A program made the translations under genes and the position numbers. The notes under the pieces were generated by a model. The model was given only the letters and a program-made list of their open reading frames with translations, did not search any database and had not been told where the DNA came from. From contig JAQWLS010000067.1 of the NCBI GenBank assembly GCA_029247135.1, positions 1-37,040 of the forward strand: a stretch of DNA of 37,040 nucleotides, in the 5' to 3' direction. This stretch comes from Dehalococcoidia bacterium. GTDB taxonomy: Bacteria; Chloroflexota; Dehalococcoidia; UBA2979. Below, in pieces: positions 9,162 to 17,478 of the stretch. The stretch's first letter is position 1. The number at the start of each line of letters is the position of its first letter.

Positions 9162-10364
9162 TTAATTCCTCGTCCCTGCATCAGCATTTGGGCTGAGTAT
9201 TAATGTGGAATGCCAATCAAGTATTCCACCCTGCGTGGAAACCAGGACATGGTCGCGTTTTTGTACCTGTCGTTCGCCACCTTGGCCACGGGTCTGTATG
9301 ACTGCTTCTGATACAGGAGTCATTCCCCACATATAGTAACCAGATAGTTGACCACCTCCAGTGTTTGTCGGATGAGAACCACCGGGACCTAATTTCCCAT
9401 CTTCAACGAAAGCACCGCCTTCACCTTTTTCACAAAATCCGTAGTCTTCCAGTGTTACAAGAGTTGTGTAGGTATAACAATCATAAAGTTCACGAATGTC
9501 GATGTCGTTTGGCCCGACACCTGCCATTGAATAAGCAGTATCTCGCGCAATACGCGCGCCAGTATTTACTTCATTTTCGTAACCTGCTTGCCGAGGATTT
9601 CCCGGATGGCCTTGGCCCATGCCAGCGATATAAACGGGTGGTTGTTGTAGATCTCGAGCTCGGTCAGACGCCGTCACAATCACTGCCACCGCGCCATTAG
9701 AGACCAGCGTGCAATCAAGTAAATGAAATGGCTCGACAATCCACCTCGAGCCGTGATAATCATCAAGCGTCATTGGTTTTTGTTGCATTGCTGCTGGATT
9801 CATAGTTGCCCACGCACGAGTTGAGACTGCGACCGCACCCAATTGGTCCTGGGTGGTGCCGTAGAGGCCCATATGCCTCCTAGCGGCCAAAGCGTACGAA
9901 GTGTTAGCACCCGAGAAGAAACCATAAGACGCGGGTAGGCTGGCCATTCCCGTCGATCGGTTACTGATGCCACCGTAAGCTGCACCAGCTGACGTACCTG
10001 GCTTAAGTGGGTCGTCAGCAAAAACGCACACCACATGGGACGCCATTCCTGCTTGAATCGCTAATGATGCAAACTGCACCATTTGTCCGGCTGTGGACCC
10101 AGCTGCATTCATGTGGTTAAGCAATTTTAGATCTCTGAATCCTAGTGATGTTTGTAAGGGGGTTGAAATAGAATTGGTAACACCCGCATTAATGAACAGA
10201 CCATCGATATCTTCCTTTTTAAGTCCTGCATCGTCGAGAGCTCGTTTCACCGCGATACCGGCTAGCCCGGTCGCCGAGTACGAGTATTCCCGTGTCATTT
10301 CAGTCATGCCTAAGCCGACAATGGCTGCTCCACCGCTAGGATTAAAGGCTGCGCTATATTGCAT
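9162..10364 (-). CDS. Thiolase-like (Ltp2-type) protein lacking the catalytic Cys
   Basis: A 400-residue thiolase-fold protein of the lipid-transfer/SCPx-like branch. The position of the nucleophilic Cys in true thiolases (GSCA) reads GSTA here (Thr91), and the second Cys region near the C-terminus reads STQGGIL. Ordinary acetyl-CoA acetyltransferase chemistry is therefore unlikely. The HPTNTGGGQLSGYY stretch matches the non-thiolase relatives, including Ltp2 retro-aldolases that work with a DUF35 partner, and such a partner is the next gene. Likely role: carbon-carbon bond cleavage or formation on an acyl-CoA, as a complex with DUF35. ATG at 10364 follows AAGGAC. It is divergent from moeA over about 100 bp. 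Confidence 0.85.
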   Translation of the reverse strand: MQYSAAFNPSGGAAIVGLGMTEMTREYSYSATGLAGIAVKRALDDAGLKKEDIDGLFINAGVTNSISTPLQTSLGFRDLKLLNHMNAAGSTAGQMVQFASLAIQAGMASHVVCVFADDPLKPGTSAGAAYGGISNRSTGMASLPASYGFFSGANTSYALAARRHMGLYGTTQDQLGAVAVSTRAWATMNPAAMQQKPMTLDDYHGSRWIVEPFHLLDCTLVSNGAVAVIVTASDRARDLQQPPVYIAGMGQGHPGNPRQAGYENEVNTGARIARDTAYSMAGVGPNDIDIRELYDCYTYTTLVTLEDYGFCEKGEGGAFVEDGKLGPGGSHPTNTGGGQLSGYYMWGMTPVSEAVIQTRGQGGERQVQKRDHVLVSTQGGILDWHSTLILSPNADAGTRN

Positions 10365-10433
10365 ATTCCCGTCCTTAAACTACGATCTCTCTTGAGTCCT
10401 TGCTACTGCTGATTAGTGCATTCTATCTGGTCA

Positions 10434-10462
10434 TTCACGAAAAATCTTAGAAAGATTATAAT
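10434..10462 (+). promoter_or_regulatory. moeA promoter, probably giving a leaderless mRNA
   Basis: A perfect -10 box TATAAT at 10457-10462 lies 17 bp downstream of TTCACG (10434-10439; four of six consensus positions). The moeA ATG begins at 10469, just six bases after the -10 box, so transcription should start at or next to the start codon, and no Shine-Dalgarno sequence is evident. The spacer also holds a palindrome, AATCTT-AGA-AAGATT at 10443-10457, that runs into the -10 box and could be an operator. Confidence 0.6.
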
Positions 10463-10468
10463 TGTGCT

Positions 10469-11842
10469 ATGGCCGATCAAAATAATCTAAATTTCGATGA
10501 GCAGACCTACTCTTCAACAAAGACAGGGGACCGTTCAATTCTACCCGTCGACATGATTTCGGTGGAAGAAGCACGAACTCAAATCTTAAATTCTGTTTCA
10601 CTTCTTCCAGCAGAGATGACTAAGCTTTCAGATGCTCTTGGACTCACACTGGCCGAGGATTTGTATTCGACCTTTGATATACCACCGTTACCTAACACTG
10701 GGATGGACGGCTATGCGGTTCGGTCAGAAGACACCGAAGGGGCGACCTATGATAAACCGATCCAGTTAAAGGTTATCGGATACTTAGCAGCAGGCTTCGT
10801 GTATGAGGGATTAGTGGGAAAAGGCGAGGCAGTACGCATTATGACCGGTGCACCCATACCAAAAGGTGCTAATTCAATAGTACCTTTTGAGGAGACGGAT
10901 GAGTACGATTGGGCTACGCGTGACACGACTCGATCAGATGGTGAATGGGAAACTAATCCGAAGACTGAAGTTCGAATTGATGTTCACTCGCAGACCGGGG
11001 CTAATATTCGGAAGGCGGGCGAAGATATTACAGCTAACTCTTTGGCTCTGAGACAAGGTGCACTTATGGGGCCTGCCGAGATCGGCGTTGCTGCGTCTTT
11101 GGGGTTGGCTGAAATATGTTGTTATCGCCGCCCAAAGGTGGCCATATTGTCGACTGGAGACGAACTTCTACCACCAGGCCAAGCTTTATCACCTGGCAAA
11201 ATTTATGATGCAAATTCATTTTCACTCGCTGCGCAGGTAATTTCATTTGGTGGAATTCCTCGTGTACTGGATATATCAGCTGATACGATCGAGGACTTGA
11301 CTAAGAACATTCAAGATGGCGTAAGTGATGCTGATCTGTTAATCACCAGTGCCGGTGTGTCAAGAGGTGATTTTGATGTGGTTAAAACTGTTTTGGCAAA
11401 TCAAGGTGAGATAGGGTTTTGGACAGTACGAATGAAACCCGGTAAACCACTGGCGTTTGGAACATTACGGGATGAAAGTGGCAGGGAAGTTCCGCATCTT
11501 GGTTTACCAGGAAATCCTGTATCAGCAATGATGACATTTGAGTTATTCGGTCGACCAGCACTTTTTAAAATGCTTGGTCGGTTACATAATAATCCTGAGG
11601 CATGGATGCGCCGTACGATTATGGCTACAGCACACGATAGGTTAAAGAATACCGATGGACGACGCTTCTACGCGCGTTGTAAAATTGAGTTGACTGAGAA
11701 CGGTTATGTTGCTCGGTTAACAGGTGCACAAGGATCAGGGGTGCTCACATCAATGATGCTTGCGGACGGCTATGCTATTTGCCCAGAGGATACCAGAGCA
11801 ATCGAAGTGGGTGAATTGGTTGAAGTTATGCTGGTCGATTGA
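10469..11842 (+). CDS. moeA: Molybdopterin molybdotransferase
   Basis: A 457-residue MoeA, which inserts molybdate into adenylylated molybdopterin to make molybdenum cofactor. Recognisable blocks are NTGMDGYAVR near residue 74, VRIMTGAPIPKGANSIVPFE near 128-147, GANIRKAGEDI, the MoCF-biosynthesis domain STGDELLPPGQ and SAGVSRGDFD, and MKPGKPLAFG with GLPGNPVSAM. The C-terminal beta domain is present, so the length is complete. It is followed in the same frame, after its TGA, by a MobB-like reading frame. No molybdoenzyme gene is seen in the window, so its client enzymes must be elsewhere. Confidence 0.96.
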   Translation: MADQNNLNFDEQTYSSTKTGDRSILPVDMISVEEARTQILNSVSLLPAEMTKLSDALGLTLAEDLYSTFDIPPLPNTGMDGYAVRSEDTEGATYDKPIQLKVIGYLAAGFVYEGLVGKGEAVRIMTGAPIPKGANSIVPFEETDEYDWATRDTTRSDGEWETNPKTEVRIDVHSQTGANIRKAGEDITANSLALRQGALMGPAEIGVAASLGLAEICCYRRPKVAILSTGDELLPPGQALSPGKIYDANSFSLAAQVISFGGIPRVLDISADTIEDLTKNIQDGVSDADLLITSAGVSRGDFDVVKTVLANQGEIGFWTVRMKPGKPLAFGTLRDESGREVPHLGLPGNPVSAMMTFELFGRPALFKMLGRLHNNPEAWMRRTIMATAHDRLKNTDGRRFYARCKIELTENGYVARLTGAQGSGVLTSMMLADGYAICPEDTRAIEVGELVEVMLVD

Positions 11843-11872
11843 TTTGAAAATTTATTCCCAGGAGTCCAATTT

Positions 11873-12370
11873 ATTTTTCCGATAATTTCTATAACTGGGC
11901 CACGAGGTGAACTAAATGACATGCTTGCTACTGGCCTATCCCGAACACTTCGTGAGAATGGAGACCGGGTCGCAATTTTGACTAAAAATGAGCTAGCAAC
12001 CACTTTGTCCATCAACTTATCAACTGGTACCAGAGCTGTTATGCGCTATATAGATGATGCAGCCACAATCGAAAAATTAGTACTAGAAATTGACCCATCG
12101 GTACGTTGTATTCTTTGTGTGGGCTGGAATCAAACTGATACGAATTCAGTGCTCATTGGTACTACTAAATTTGCCTGTTCTAATTTGATGAACGATCTGA
12201 CCATCGATTCTGTCGATTCAGATTCGTATGAAAAATTAGCACTATGGTTAGAGTCCGCGCTCGCGGATGTTTTGCAGACGTTCTGTTTAGACGAACTACC
12301 TTCCGAAGCGATAGTCAAACGCATTTGGCGGTTTGCATCAAGACTGTTCGCAACTAAAGCAGTCCGGTAA
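11873..12370 (+). CDS. Degenerate MobB-like protein, start uncertain
   Basis: The frame after the moeA stop stays open to 12370. The first ATG (11921) would lose the first beta strand of what looks like a MobB-type P-loop fold: IISITGPRG, then a helix, then NGDRVAILTK, and later the VRCILCVGW strand. A well-placed GGAG at 11861-11864 sits eight bases before an ATT codon at 11873, so an ATT start is the best match to the fold; the alternative is the ATG at 11921 (149 residues). The P-loop Lys and Thr of MobB (GKT) are replaced by ELND, so GTP binding is doubtful. Position after moeA supports a role in molybdenum cofactor handling. The end overlaps the convergent fhs gene by 17 bases. Homology is by eye only. 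Confidence 0.5.
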   Translation: MFPIISITGPRGELNDMLATGLSRTLRENGDRVAILTKNELATTLSINLSTGTRAVMRYIDDAATIEKLVLEIDPSVRCILCVGWNQTDTNSVLIGTTKFACSNLMNDLTIDSVDSDSYEKLALWLESALADVLQTFCLDELPSEAIVKRIWRFASRLFATKAVR

Positions 12371-13985
12371 CACTTCCATCTGGTTGTAAGTCAATATCGA
12401 ATGCGTTCGGATCGCTTGGTAAGCCTGGTAGAGTCATGATATCTCCAGCTAGACAGATTATTTGTTGTGCTCCCGCCGCAATTCTAAATTCTTGAACCGG
12501 AAATATATGACCCGTCGGTGCTCCTCGCAGCTTCTGGTCAGCTGATATTGATAAATGAGTTTTTGCGACACAGATTGGAAAATTCCAACCATTTGCTTCA
12601 AATCGCCTCGCGGTTGTACGAGTAAGTGGCGCCCAACTTAAGCTTTCGGCTTGATAGAGTTTTTTGGCCAAGCTAGTTACTTTGTCTATAATAGAGTCCT
12701 CATCCTCATATAGCAGTTCAACCGTTGCTGATTGTTCACTGAGCACTTGGCATAGCTCGTTTGCCAAGTCCATCATGCCATGTCCGCCCTCGGCAAAGCC
12801 TTTTGCTTGCACAGCATTTGTTGCTCCAGCAGCCTTCGCAACTTCTTGTATTATGTTTATCTCTTCTTCTGAGTCTTCGGGGAATCTGTTGATAGCGACC
12901 ACGACAGGTAAGCCATAACGCCTAACGATGGAAATCGCGTGTTTTAGATTGCTGGATCCGGCTTCAACAGCAGATGGATTCGGCGCGGCTAGTTCCTTTT
13001 GAGCTATCCCACCATGCCATTTTAAACCTCGAACAGTGGCGACAAGGACGGCAGCGCTCGGTTTTTCTCCGCCTTGCCTGACCTTAATATCCATGAATTT
13101 TTCAAATCCAAGATCCGCACCGAATCCGGCTTCAGTCACGACAATGTCCGAGGTCTGGAGTGCAAGTCTATCAGCGACGATAGAGGAACAACCGTGTGCG
13201 ATATTCCCGAACGGTCCGGCATGGCATATTACGGGGTTTCCCTCATTTGTCTGAACGATATTAGGTTTCAGAGCGTCTTTTAGCAGAACCATGATTGAAC
13301 CGACAGCCCGCACGTCCGCTGCACTGACTGGTTTTTGATCCTGAGTCCACCCGACGACGACAGAGCTTAGACGAGCTCTTAAATCACTGTAGTCTTGTGC
13401 TAATGCGATGATAGCCATAATTTCAGAGGCGGCAGATATGTCGTATCCGGTCTGACGAACTGGTCCATCTGCCGACTTTCCCATTCCGATGGCAATGTTG
13501 CGTAGAGCCCGATCTTCGGCATCAGTTACACGCCGCCATGTAATCCCATCAGGATTAAAATGTTCAATCTCATGGTTTTTCACACTATTTTCGGTCATCG
13601 CGGCTAGGAAATTATGCGCTGACTGGATCGCATGAAAATCACCGGTGAAGTGTAGATTTATATCTGTGGCCGGCTCTGCCGTTGCAAGGCCACCGCCGGT
13701 GCCCCCACCTTTTCTACCAAAAAGCGGGCCGAGGGATGGTTGTCGAATGACAGCTGTGGCGTTTTTACCGACAAGATTCAAGCCATCTGTTAACCCGAGT
13801 GTTGTTGTAGTTTTCCCTTCGCCTGCAGGTGTTGGAGTTATTGCCGTGACTACGACCAGCTTGCCCTTCATTGGTTTCTCTCGATTAAATAAGTCGAGCG
13901 GGACTTTGGCCTTGTCACGGCCATAAGGTTCTATATCGTTCCAGTTGAGCCCAAGTTTTTCAACTATTTCTTGAATTGGACGCAT
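12354..13985 (-). CDS. fhs: Formate--tetrahydrofolate ligase
   Basis: This enzyme makes 10-formyl-tetrahydrofolate from formate, ATP and tetrahydrofolate, feeding one-carbon metabolism, purine synthesis and formyl-methionine initiation. From the chosen start it is 543 residues, close to the usual 555-560. Diagnostic blocks are EPYGRDKAKVPLDL, the ATP-binding PTPAGEGKTTTTLGL, EPATDINLHFTGD, TEAGFGADLGFEKF and the C-terminal GDIMTLPGLPSDPNA. The frame is open upstream to Met codons at 14048, 14063 and 14111. I prefer 13985 (MRPIQEIVEKLGL) because the family homology begins there and AGGAG precedes it, though at a long spacing of 11 bases. The 14048 start remains possible. It is divergent from rplY. 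Confidence 0.95.
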   Translation of the reverse strand: MRPIQEIVEKLGLNWNDIEPYGRDKAKVPLDLFNREKPMKGKLVVVTAITPTPAGEGKTTTTLGLTDGLNLVGKNATAVIRQPSLGPLFGRKGGGTGGGLATAEPATDINLHFTGDFHAIQSAHNFLAAMTENSVKNHEIEHFNPDGITWRRVTDAEDRALRNIAIGMGKSADGPVRQTGYDISAASEIMAIIALAQDYSDLRARLSSVVVGWTQDQKPVSAADVRAVGSIMVLLKDALKPNIVQTNEGNPVICHAGPFGNIAHGCSSIVADRLALQTSDIVVTEAGFGADLGFEKFMDIKVRQGGEKPSAAVLVATVRGLKWHGGIAQKELAAPNPSAVEAGSSNLKHAISIVRRYGLPVVVAINRFPEDSEEEINIIQEVAKAAGATNAVQAKGFAEGGHGMMDLANELCQVLSEQSATVELLYEDEDSIIDKVTSLAKKLYQAESLSWAPLTRTTARRFEANGWNFPICVAKTHLSISADQKLRGAPTGHIFPVQEFRIAAGAQQIICLAGDIMTLPGLPSDPNAFDIDLQPDGSVTGLL

Positions 13986-14144
13986 TTGTGGCGGATCTCC
14001 TGATTTGCTGCTGGGGGAGAGTATCGCATGAGAAATGTGTGGTGTCATCTCTTGGAAACTCATGCACGAGTTGTGTTTACAGGAGAAGTTAAGTAGCGTA
14101 AAGGGCTGCAAACTGATGAAGTGATACTCGTAACGAGGTTAGAA

Positions 14145-14786
14145 ATGTCCAATGTAGTTAGTCTTAATCCACGGTCAATTTTAGGTAGAAAGGTAAGTCG
14201 TCTTCGCAACGAAGGAATTTTACCTGTAAATCTATACGGTAGAGGAATAGAGTCTGCATCGCTCCAGCTTGAATACGTTGATGGACGAGACTTACTGAAC
14301 CTGCATGGACGAAATAACTTATTTGAAGTACAAATTTCGGGAGAAACCGAAGTGCGACCCGTTGTAGTTCGTGATGTTTCAATTCACCCAGTGACACGAA
14401 AAATTTTACATATTGACTTTTTTCAAGTGGACCTTCAGCGAACAATCCAAGCAGATGTACCTTTGAATTTCGTGGGAACCTCGCAGGGTGTCTCGATGTA
14501 TGGCGGTGTTTTGGTACAGGCAATTGATAGAATAATGATTGAGGCACTACCGGCTGATATGCCGGAGTCTATCGAAGTAGATATTTCTGCCCTTGAGGAG
14601 CTCGACTCACAATTATTTGTGAGAGATTTAACGATTTCAGACTTGGTAACGGTACTTATATCTGAGGACACTTTGATATCAGCGGTGCAACGACCACGGG
14701 TCGCTGCCGAAGAATCATTTGAGGTCGCTGAAGGTGAAGAATCAGAATCTGAGGACGATTCAGAATCTACCGAGTCTGAAGGATAA
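14145..14786 (+). CDS. rplY: 50S ribosomal protein L25 (CTC form)
   Basis: A 213-residue long-form L25/CTC protein that binds 5S rRNA in the large subunit. The N-terminal L25 domain opens with GRKVSRLRNEGILPVNLYGR, followed by the TL5 beta domain (DVPLNFVGTSQGV and DMPESIEVDIS). The acidic C-terminal tail (EGEESESEDDSESTESEG) is common in the CTC family. An in-frame Met at 14121 exists, but ATG 14145 has GAGG seven bases upstream and matches the family start. This leaves about 160 bp of shared upstream region with fhs. The neighbours fmt, secG and gatB place it in a housekeeping block. Confidence 0.94.
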   Translation: MSNVVSLNPRSILGRKVSRLRNEGILPVNLYGRGIESASLQLEYVDGRDLLNLHGRNNLFEVQISGETEVRPVVVRDVSIHPVTRKILHIDFFQVDLQRTIQADVPLNFVGTSQGVSMYGGVLVQAIDRIMIEALPADMPESIEVDISALEELDSQLFVRDLTISDLVTVLISEDTLISAVQRPRVAAEESFEVAEGEESESEDDSESTESEG

Positions 14787-14876
14787 AGCCGTTCCACCGT
14801 GTTTGATGCTTAGTTGACTTATGACTTAGTAGCACTCAGTATTTAGATCGAAGCGCCCAGCGCTCTAGGAATCGCT

Positions 14877-16163
14877 ATGTCTCAATACCTATTAAAATGG
14901 TTTTATCTTGGACTTAACCTCAAGCGATGGGTAAGTTTGTTTGCACTTGCCGCCATCATTGCAGGATTAGGATTTGCCTATCTTTTGCGAACAGCGTATT
15001 TGGCGATCGCCTTTCCAGATGAGATTTACTGGCTTACGCTTCAATTCATCCCACGTTGGATTCGAGGTTTATTATTCCTTACTGTGGCAGTGGCGCTCGC
15101 AGTGATTTCTGGCTGGAAGCTGCGAAGTTGGATTATTCATGCGGCGATTCCAGAATTTAGTACTCAAGGTGACATGGTCGGCCTAGCCTACAAGAACATT
15201 CGACTGGCCAATGGACCGAAGATAGTAGTGCTAGGCGGGGGCACAGGGCTTGCAAATTTGTTGCGTAGCCTGAAGCAATTTTCATCTAATATTTCAGCGA
15301 TTGTTACCGTAGCGGATGATGGAGGCTCTTCCGGCAGACTGCGTGAAGATTTAGGAGTAATTCCACCGGGTGATATCAGAAATTGTATTGCAGCATTGGC
15401 TGAGGACGAATCATTAGTAACGCAATTATTCCAGTATCGGTTTGATGAAATTGAAGGGAATTCTATATCCGGCCATTCATTTGGCAACTTATTCTTGACG
15501 GCGATGACTGCTGTTAGTGGCAACATGGAAGCAGCGATTGATGAGACCTGCAAGGTACTTCAGGTACGTGGGCGAATTATTCCGGCATCGCTTCAAGATG
15601 TTAAATTGATCGGTACGTTTGATAACGGCCTTGAGGTGTTCGGGGAATCAAAAATTCCCCAGCAAGGATACCCACCGAAAAAGGTTAGATTGTCATTGGA
15701 TGATGTTGAGGCTCATCCACAGGCACTCAAGGCTATATCGGAGGCAGATCTCATTCTCATTGGGCCTGGTAGCTTGTACACATCGATTCTCCCAAATTTA
15801 TTAGTGTCGGGAATGGTGGAGGCACTGCAACGTGCGTCCGTGCCGCGAATATATATATCTAATGTTGCCACCCAATACGGTGAAACTAATGGATATTCCG
15901 CTGATCGACATTATGCTGTCCTTTGCGAGCATGTTGGAGCGACGGATATTGCAACAGTGGTTCTCGCTAACGACAATATTGTAGAAGAATCATTTCCACC
16001 AGAATGGAAATCGCAACCTGTGCTCGCTGATACCGAGAGTAGTTATGGCGATGCACAATTAGTCCTAGGAGACGTGGTTGATGTAACTAAGCGCTATCGC
16101 CACGATGGGGATAAGTTAGTGTCCGCGATTCTGTCAACATTTGGGAGTTTTGACCGCAGCTAA
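14877..16163 (+). CDS. yvcK: YvcK/CofD-like gluconeogenesis factor with N-terminal membrane anchor
   Basis: A 428-residue protein. Residues 1-90 contain two strong hydrophobic segments (about 17-40 and 62-82). The YvcK fold follows: IVVLGGGTGLANLLRSLK, then ADDGGSSGRLREDLG and PPGDIRNCIAAL near residues 118-175, and GPGSLYTSILPNLLV. YvcK binds UDP-sugars and is required for growth on gluconeogenic carbon and for cell-wall homeostasis in firmicutes and actinobacteria. It is related to the CofD lactyltransferase, but this length and context fit YvcK. The membrane-anchored form puts it at the inner face of the membrane. AGGA lies six bases before the ATG. A weak promoter candidate begins TTGACT at 14814. 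rapZ and whiA, frequent partners elsewhere, are not in view. Confidence 0.9.
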   Translation: MSQYLLKWFYLGLNLKRWVSLFALAAIIAGLGFAYLLRTAYLAIAFPDEIYWLTLQFIPRWIRGLLFLTVAVALAVISGWKLRSWIIHAAIPEFSTQGDMVGLAYKNIRLANGPKIVVLGGGTGLANLLRSLKQFSSNISAIVTVADDGGSSGRLREDLGVIPPGDIRNCIAALAEDESLVTQLFQYRFDEIEGNSISGHSFGNLFLTAMTAVSGNMEAAIDETCKVLQVRGRIIPASLQDVKLIGTFDNGLEVFGESKIPQQGYPPKKVRLSLDDVEAHPQALKAISEADLILIGPGSLYTSILPNLLVSGMVEALQRASVPRIYISNVATQYGETNGYSADRHYAVLCEHVGATDIATVVLANDNIVEESFPPEWKSQPVLADTESSYGDAQLVLGDVVDVTKRYRHDGDKLVSAILSTFGSFDRS

Positions 16164-16187
16164 TTTGAATGACTTGTTTGGAGTCTG

Positions 16188-17144
16188 TTATCCAAGAACA
16201 CTTCCCATAAACTCAGGATTTCCGTTTAAAAAGTCAGTAATTGACATTATTTTCCGACCTTCTTTCTGAATCAGACTGAGTTCAAGCGCACCCCTACCAC
16301 ACTGAATGGCGACCTTGTTATTAGGCAATTGGATTACCAAGCCAGGAGTGGACGTAGAAGAAACATCTGGCCGGGACAGGCTTTCATGAATGCGAAATCG
16401 CTGTCCCAGATATTCTGTGTATGCGATGGGCCAAGGGATGTAAGCTCGGACAGACTTTGCTATTTGTTCACTGGATTCACTCCATTTAATTTTTGCATCT
16501 GTCGCCAATATTTTTCTTGCATATGTCACATCATCCGGATTTTGTGGAATCGGATCTATTTCGTTGGCTAACCAATGTTCTAAGTTATTCAAAAGAAGAT
16601 CTCGCGCTAGTGAAGACAATGAGAGACTTAAGCTGTCAGTCGTGTCACTCTCAGAAATCTGGAGAGTGTTGTAGACAAAAACTGGGCCAGAATCAAGCTT
16701 TTGCACGACCTGCATTAATGAAACTCCTGTCTCGGAATCTCCACTTAACAAAGCTGCGCTGATGGGCGATGCGCCTCTATGTCTGGGCAGCAGTGACGCG
16801 TGCAGATTTATTATCCGATTGCCATAGTATTCACACAATAGTTTTGGTAGCACGTGGCCAGATGCGATAACGACGACAGCATCAATGTTTAGAGAAATTA
16901 ATGTGGTGAGGAAGTCCTCGTCTACTTTGGATGGCTGTAAGATATTCGGAACTTTATGTTCAAGTGCAGCTGTTTTGACGGCAGTAAAGCTTAAAGAACT
17001 TTTTCTTCCAGTCCGTCGATCTGGTTGCGTGACAACGAGATCGAGGCTGACTGCTGAGGATTCAATGAGTCCGAGGAGTGTCGGGACTGCGAATTCGGGA
17101 GTTCCGAAAAAAGCCACTTTAGTTGGAGCAAAAATCTCACTCAC
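16188..17144 (-). CDS. fmt: Methionyl-tRNA formyltransferase
   Basis: A 318-residue enzyme that formylates initiator Met-tRNA using 10-formyl-tetrahydrofolate. The N-terminal formyltransferase domain starts with VAFFGTPEFAVPTLL and contains the catalytic NLHASLLPRHRGASPI block near residues 109-124. The C-terminal OB-type domain begins around residue 208 (AKIKWSESSEQIAK) and continues to the end. The start is GTG at 17144, with AAAGG 11 bases upstream; no ATG offers a better N-terminus. It is the last gene of a leftward gatB-secG-fmt group and uses the product of Fhs encoded nearby. Confidence 0.95.
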   Translation of the reverse strand: MSEIFAPTKVAFFGTPEFAVPTLLGLIESSAVSLDLVVTQPDRRTGRKSSLSFTAVKTAALEHKVPNILQPSKVDEDFLTTLISLNIDAVVVIASGHVLPKLLCEYYGNRIINLHASLLPRHRGASPISAALLSGDSETGVSLMQVVQKLDSGPVFVYNTLQISESDTTDSLSLSLSSLARDLLLNNLEHWLANEIDPIPQNPDDVTYARKILATDAKIKWSESSEQIAKSVRAYIPWPIAYTEYLGQRFRIHESLSRPDVSSTSTPGLVIQLPNNKVAIQCGRGALELSLIQKEGRKIMSITDFLNGNPEFMGSVLG

Positions 17145-17188
17145 GAGACGGAAAGCCTTTCATCTGAGCTATGTCTGGCGAAGATTAC

Positions 17189-17413
17189 TCAACCGGCCAC
17201 AACACTCCATGCTGAAACCGCTAAAAATAATACTATCGTGACGATTGTCAGGCGGTGAAGTGATCTTGCTACACCACGTCTAGTTCTGAAAGAATAATCC
17301 TGACCACCAAGTGCCGCACCAAAACCCGTGCCTCTGACCTGCATGAGCACCAAAACTATTAGAGTGATCGCTATGATGATTTGCGCGATTGCGAGAAAAT
17401 CTTTAAGTTCCAT
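17189..17413 (-). CDS. secG: Preprotein translocase subunit SecG
   Basis: A 74-residue protein of the normal SecG size with two transmembrane segments (about residues 5-25 and 53-72). The conserved linker between them reads MQVRGTGFGAALGGQ. It is an auxiliary subunit of the SecYEG channel. A GGATA stretch precedes the ATG at a workable distance. It lies between gatB (65-base gap) and fmt (44-base gap) in the same direction. Confidence 0.93.
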   Translation of the reverse strand: MELKDFLAIAQIIIAITLIVLVLMQVRGTGFGAALGGQDYSFRTRRGVARSLHRLTIVTIVLFLAVSAWSVVAG

Positions 17414-17478
17414 CTCTATATCCTAAGTGTTTGGCCAGCCATCGGGAAGAACCTGTGAGGGACTCTCAAATAGTCGAA

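Noticed and set aside
10469-12370. moeA and the following frame as one gene with an in-frame stop read through (recoded TGA)
   Set aside because: There is a ribosome site between them and MoeA is already full length, so separate translation is simpler.
12664-13926. Several forward frames opposite fhs
   Set aside because: They are antisense to a highly conserved gene and have low-complexity Ser/Pro/Ala translations.
13986-14111. Longer N-terminus of Fhs starting at 14111
   Set aside because: It would leave only about 30 bases to the rplY start, and the extra residues have no family resemblance.
14852-14864. AGCGC-CCA-GCGCT hairpin before yvcK
   Set aside because: Five base pairs with a three-base loop and no T-run; too short to call a terminator or regulator.
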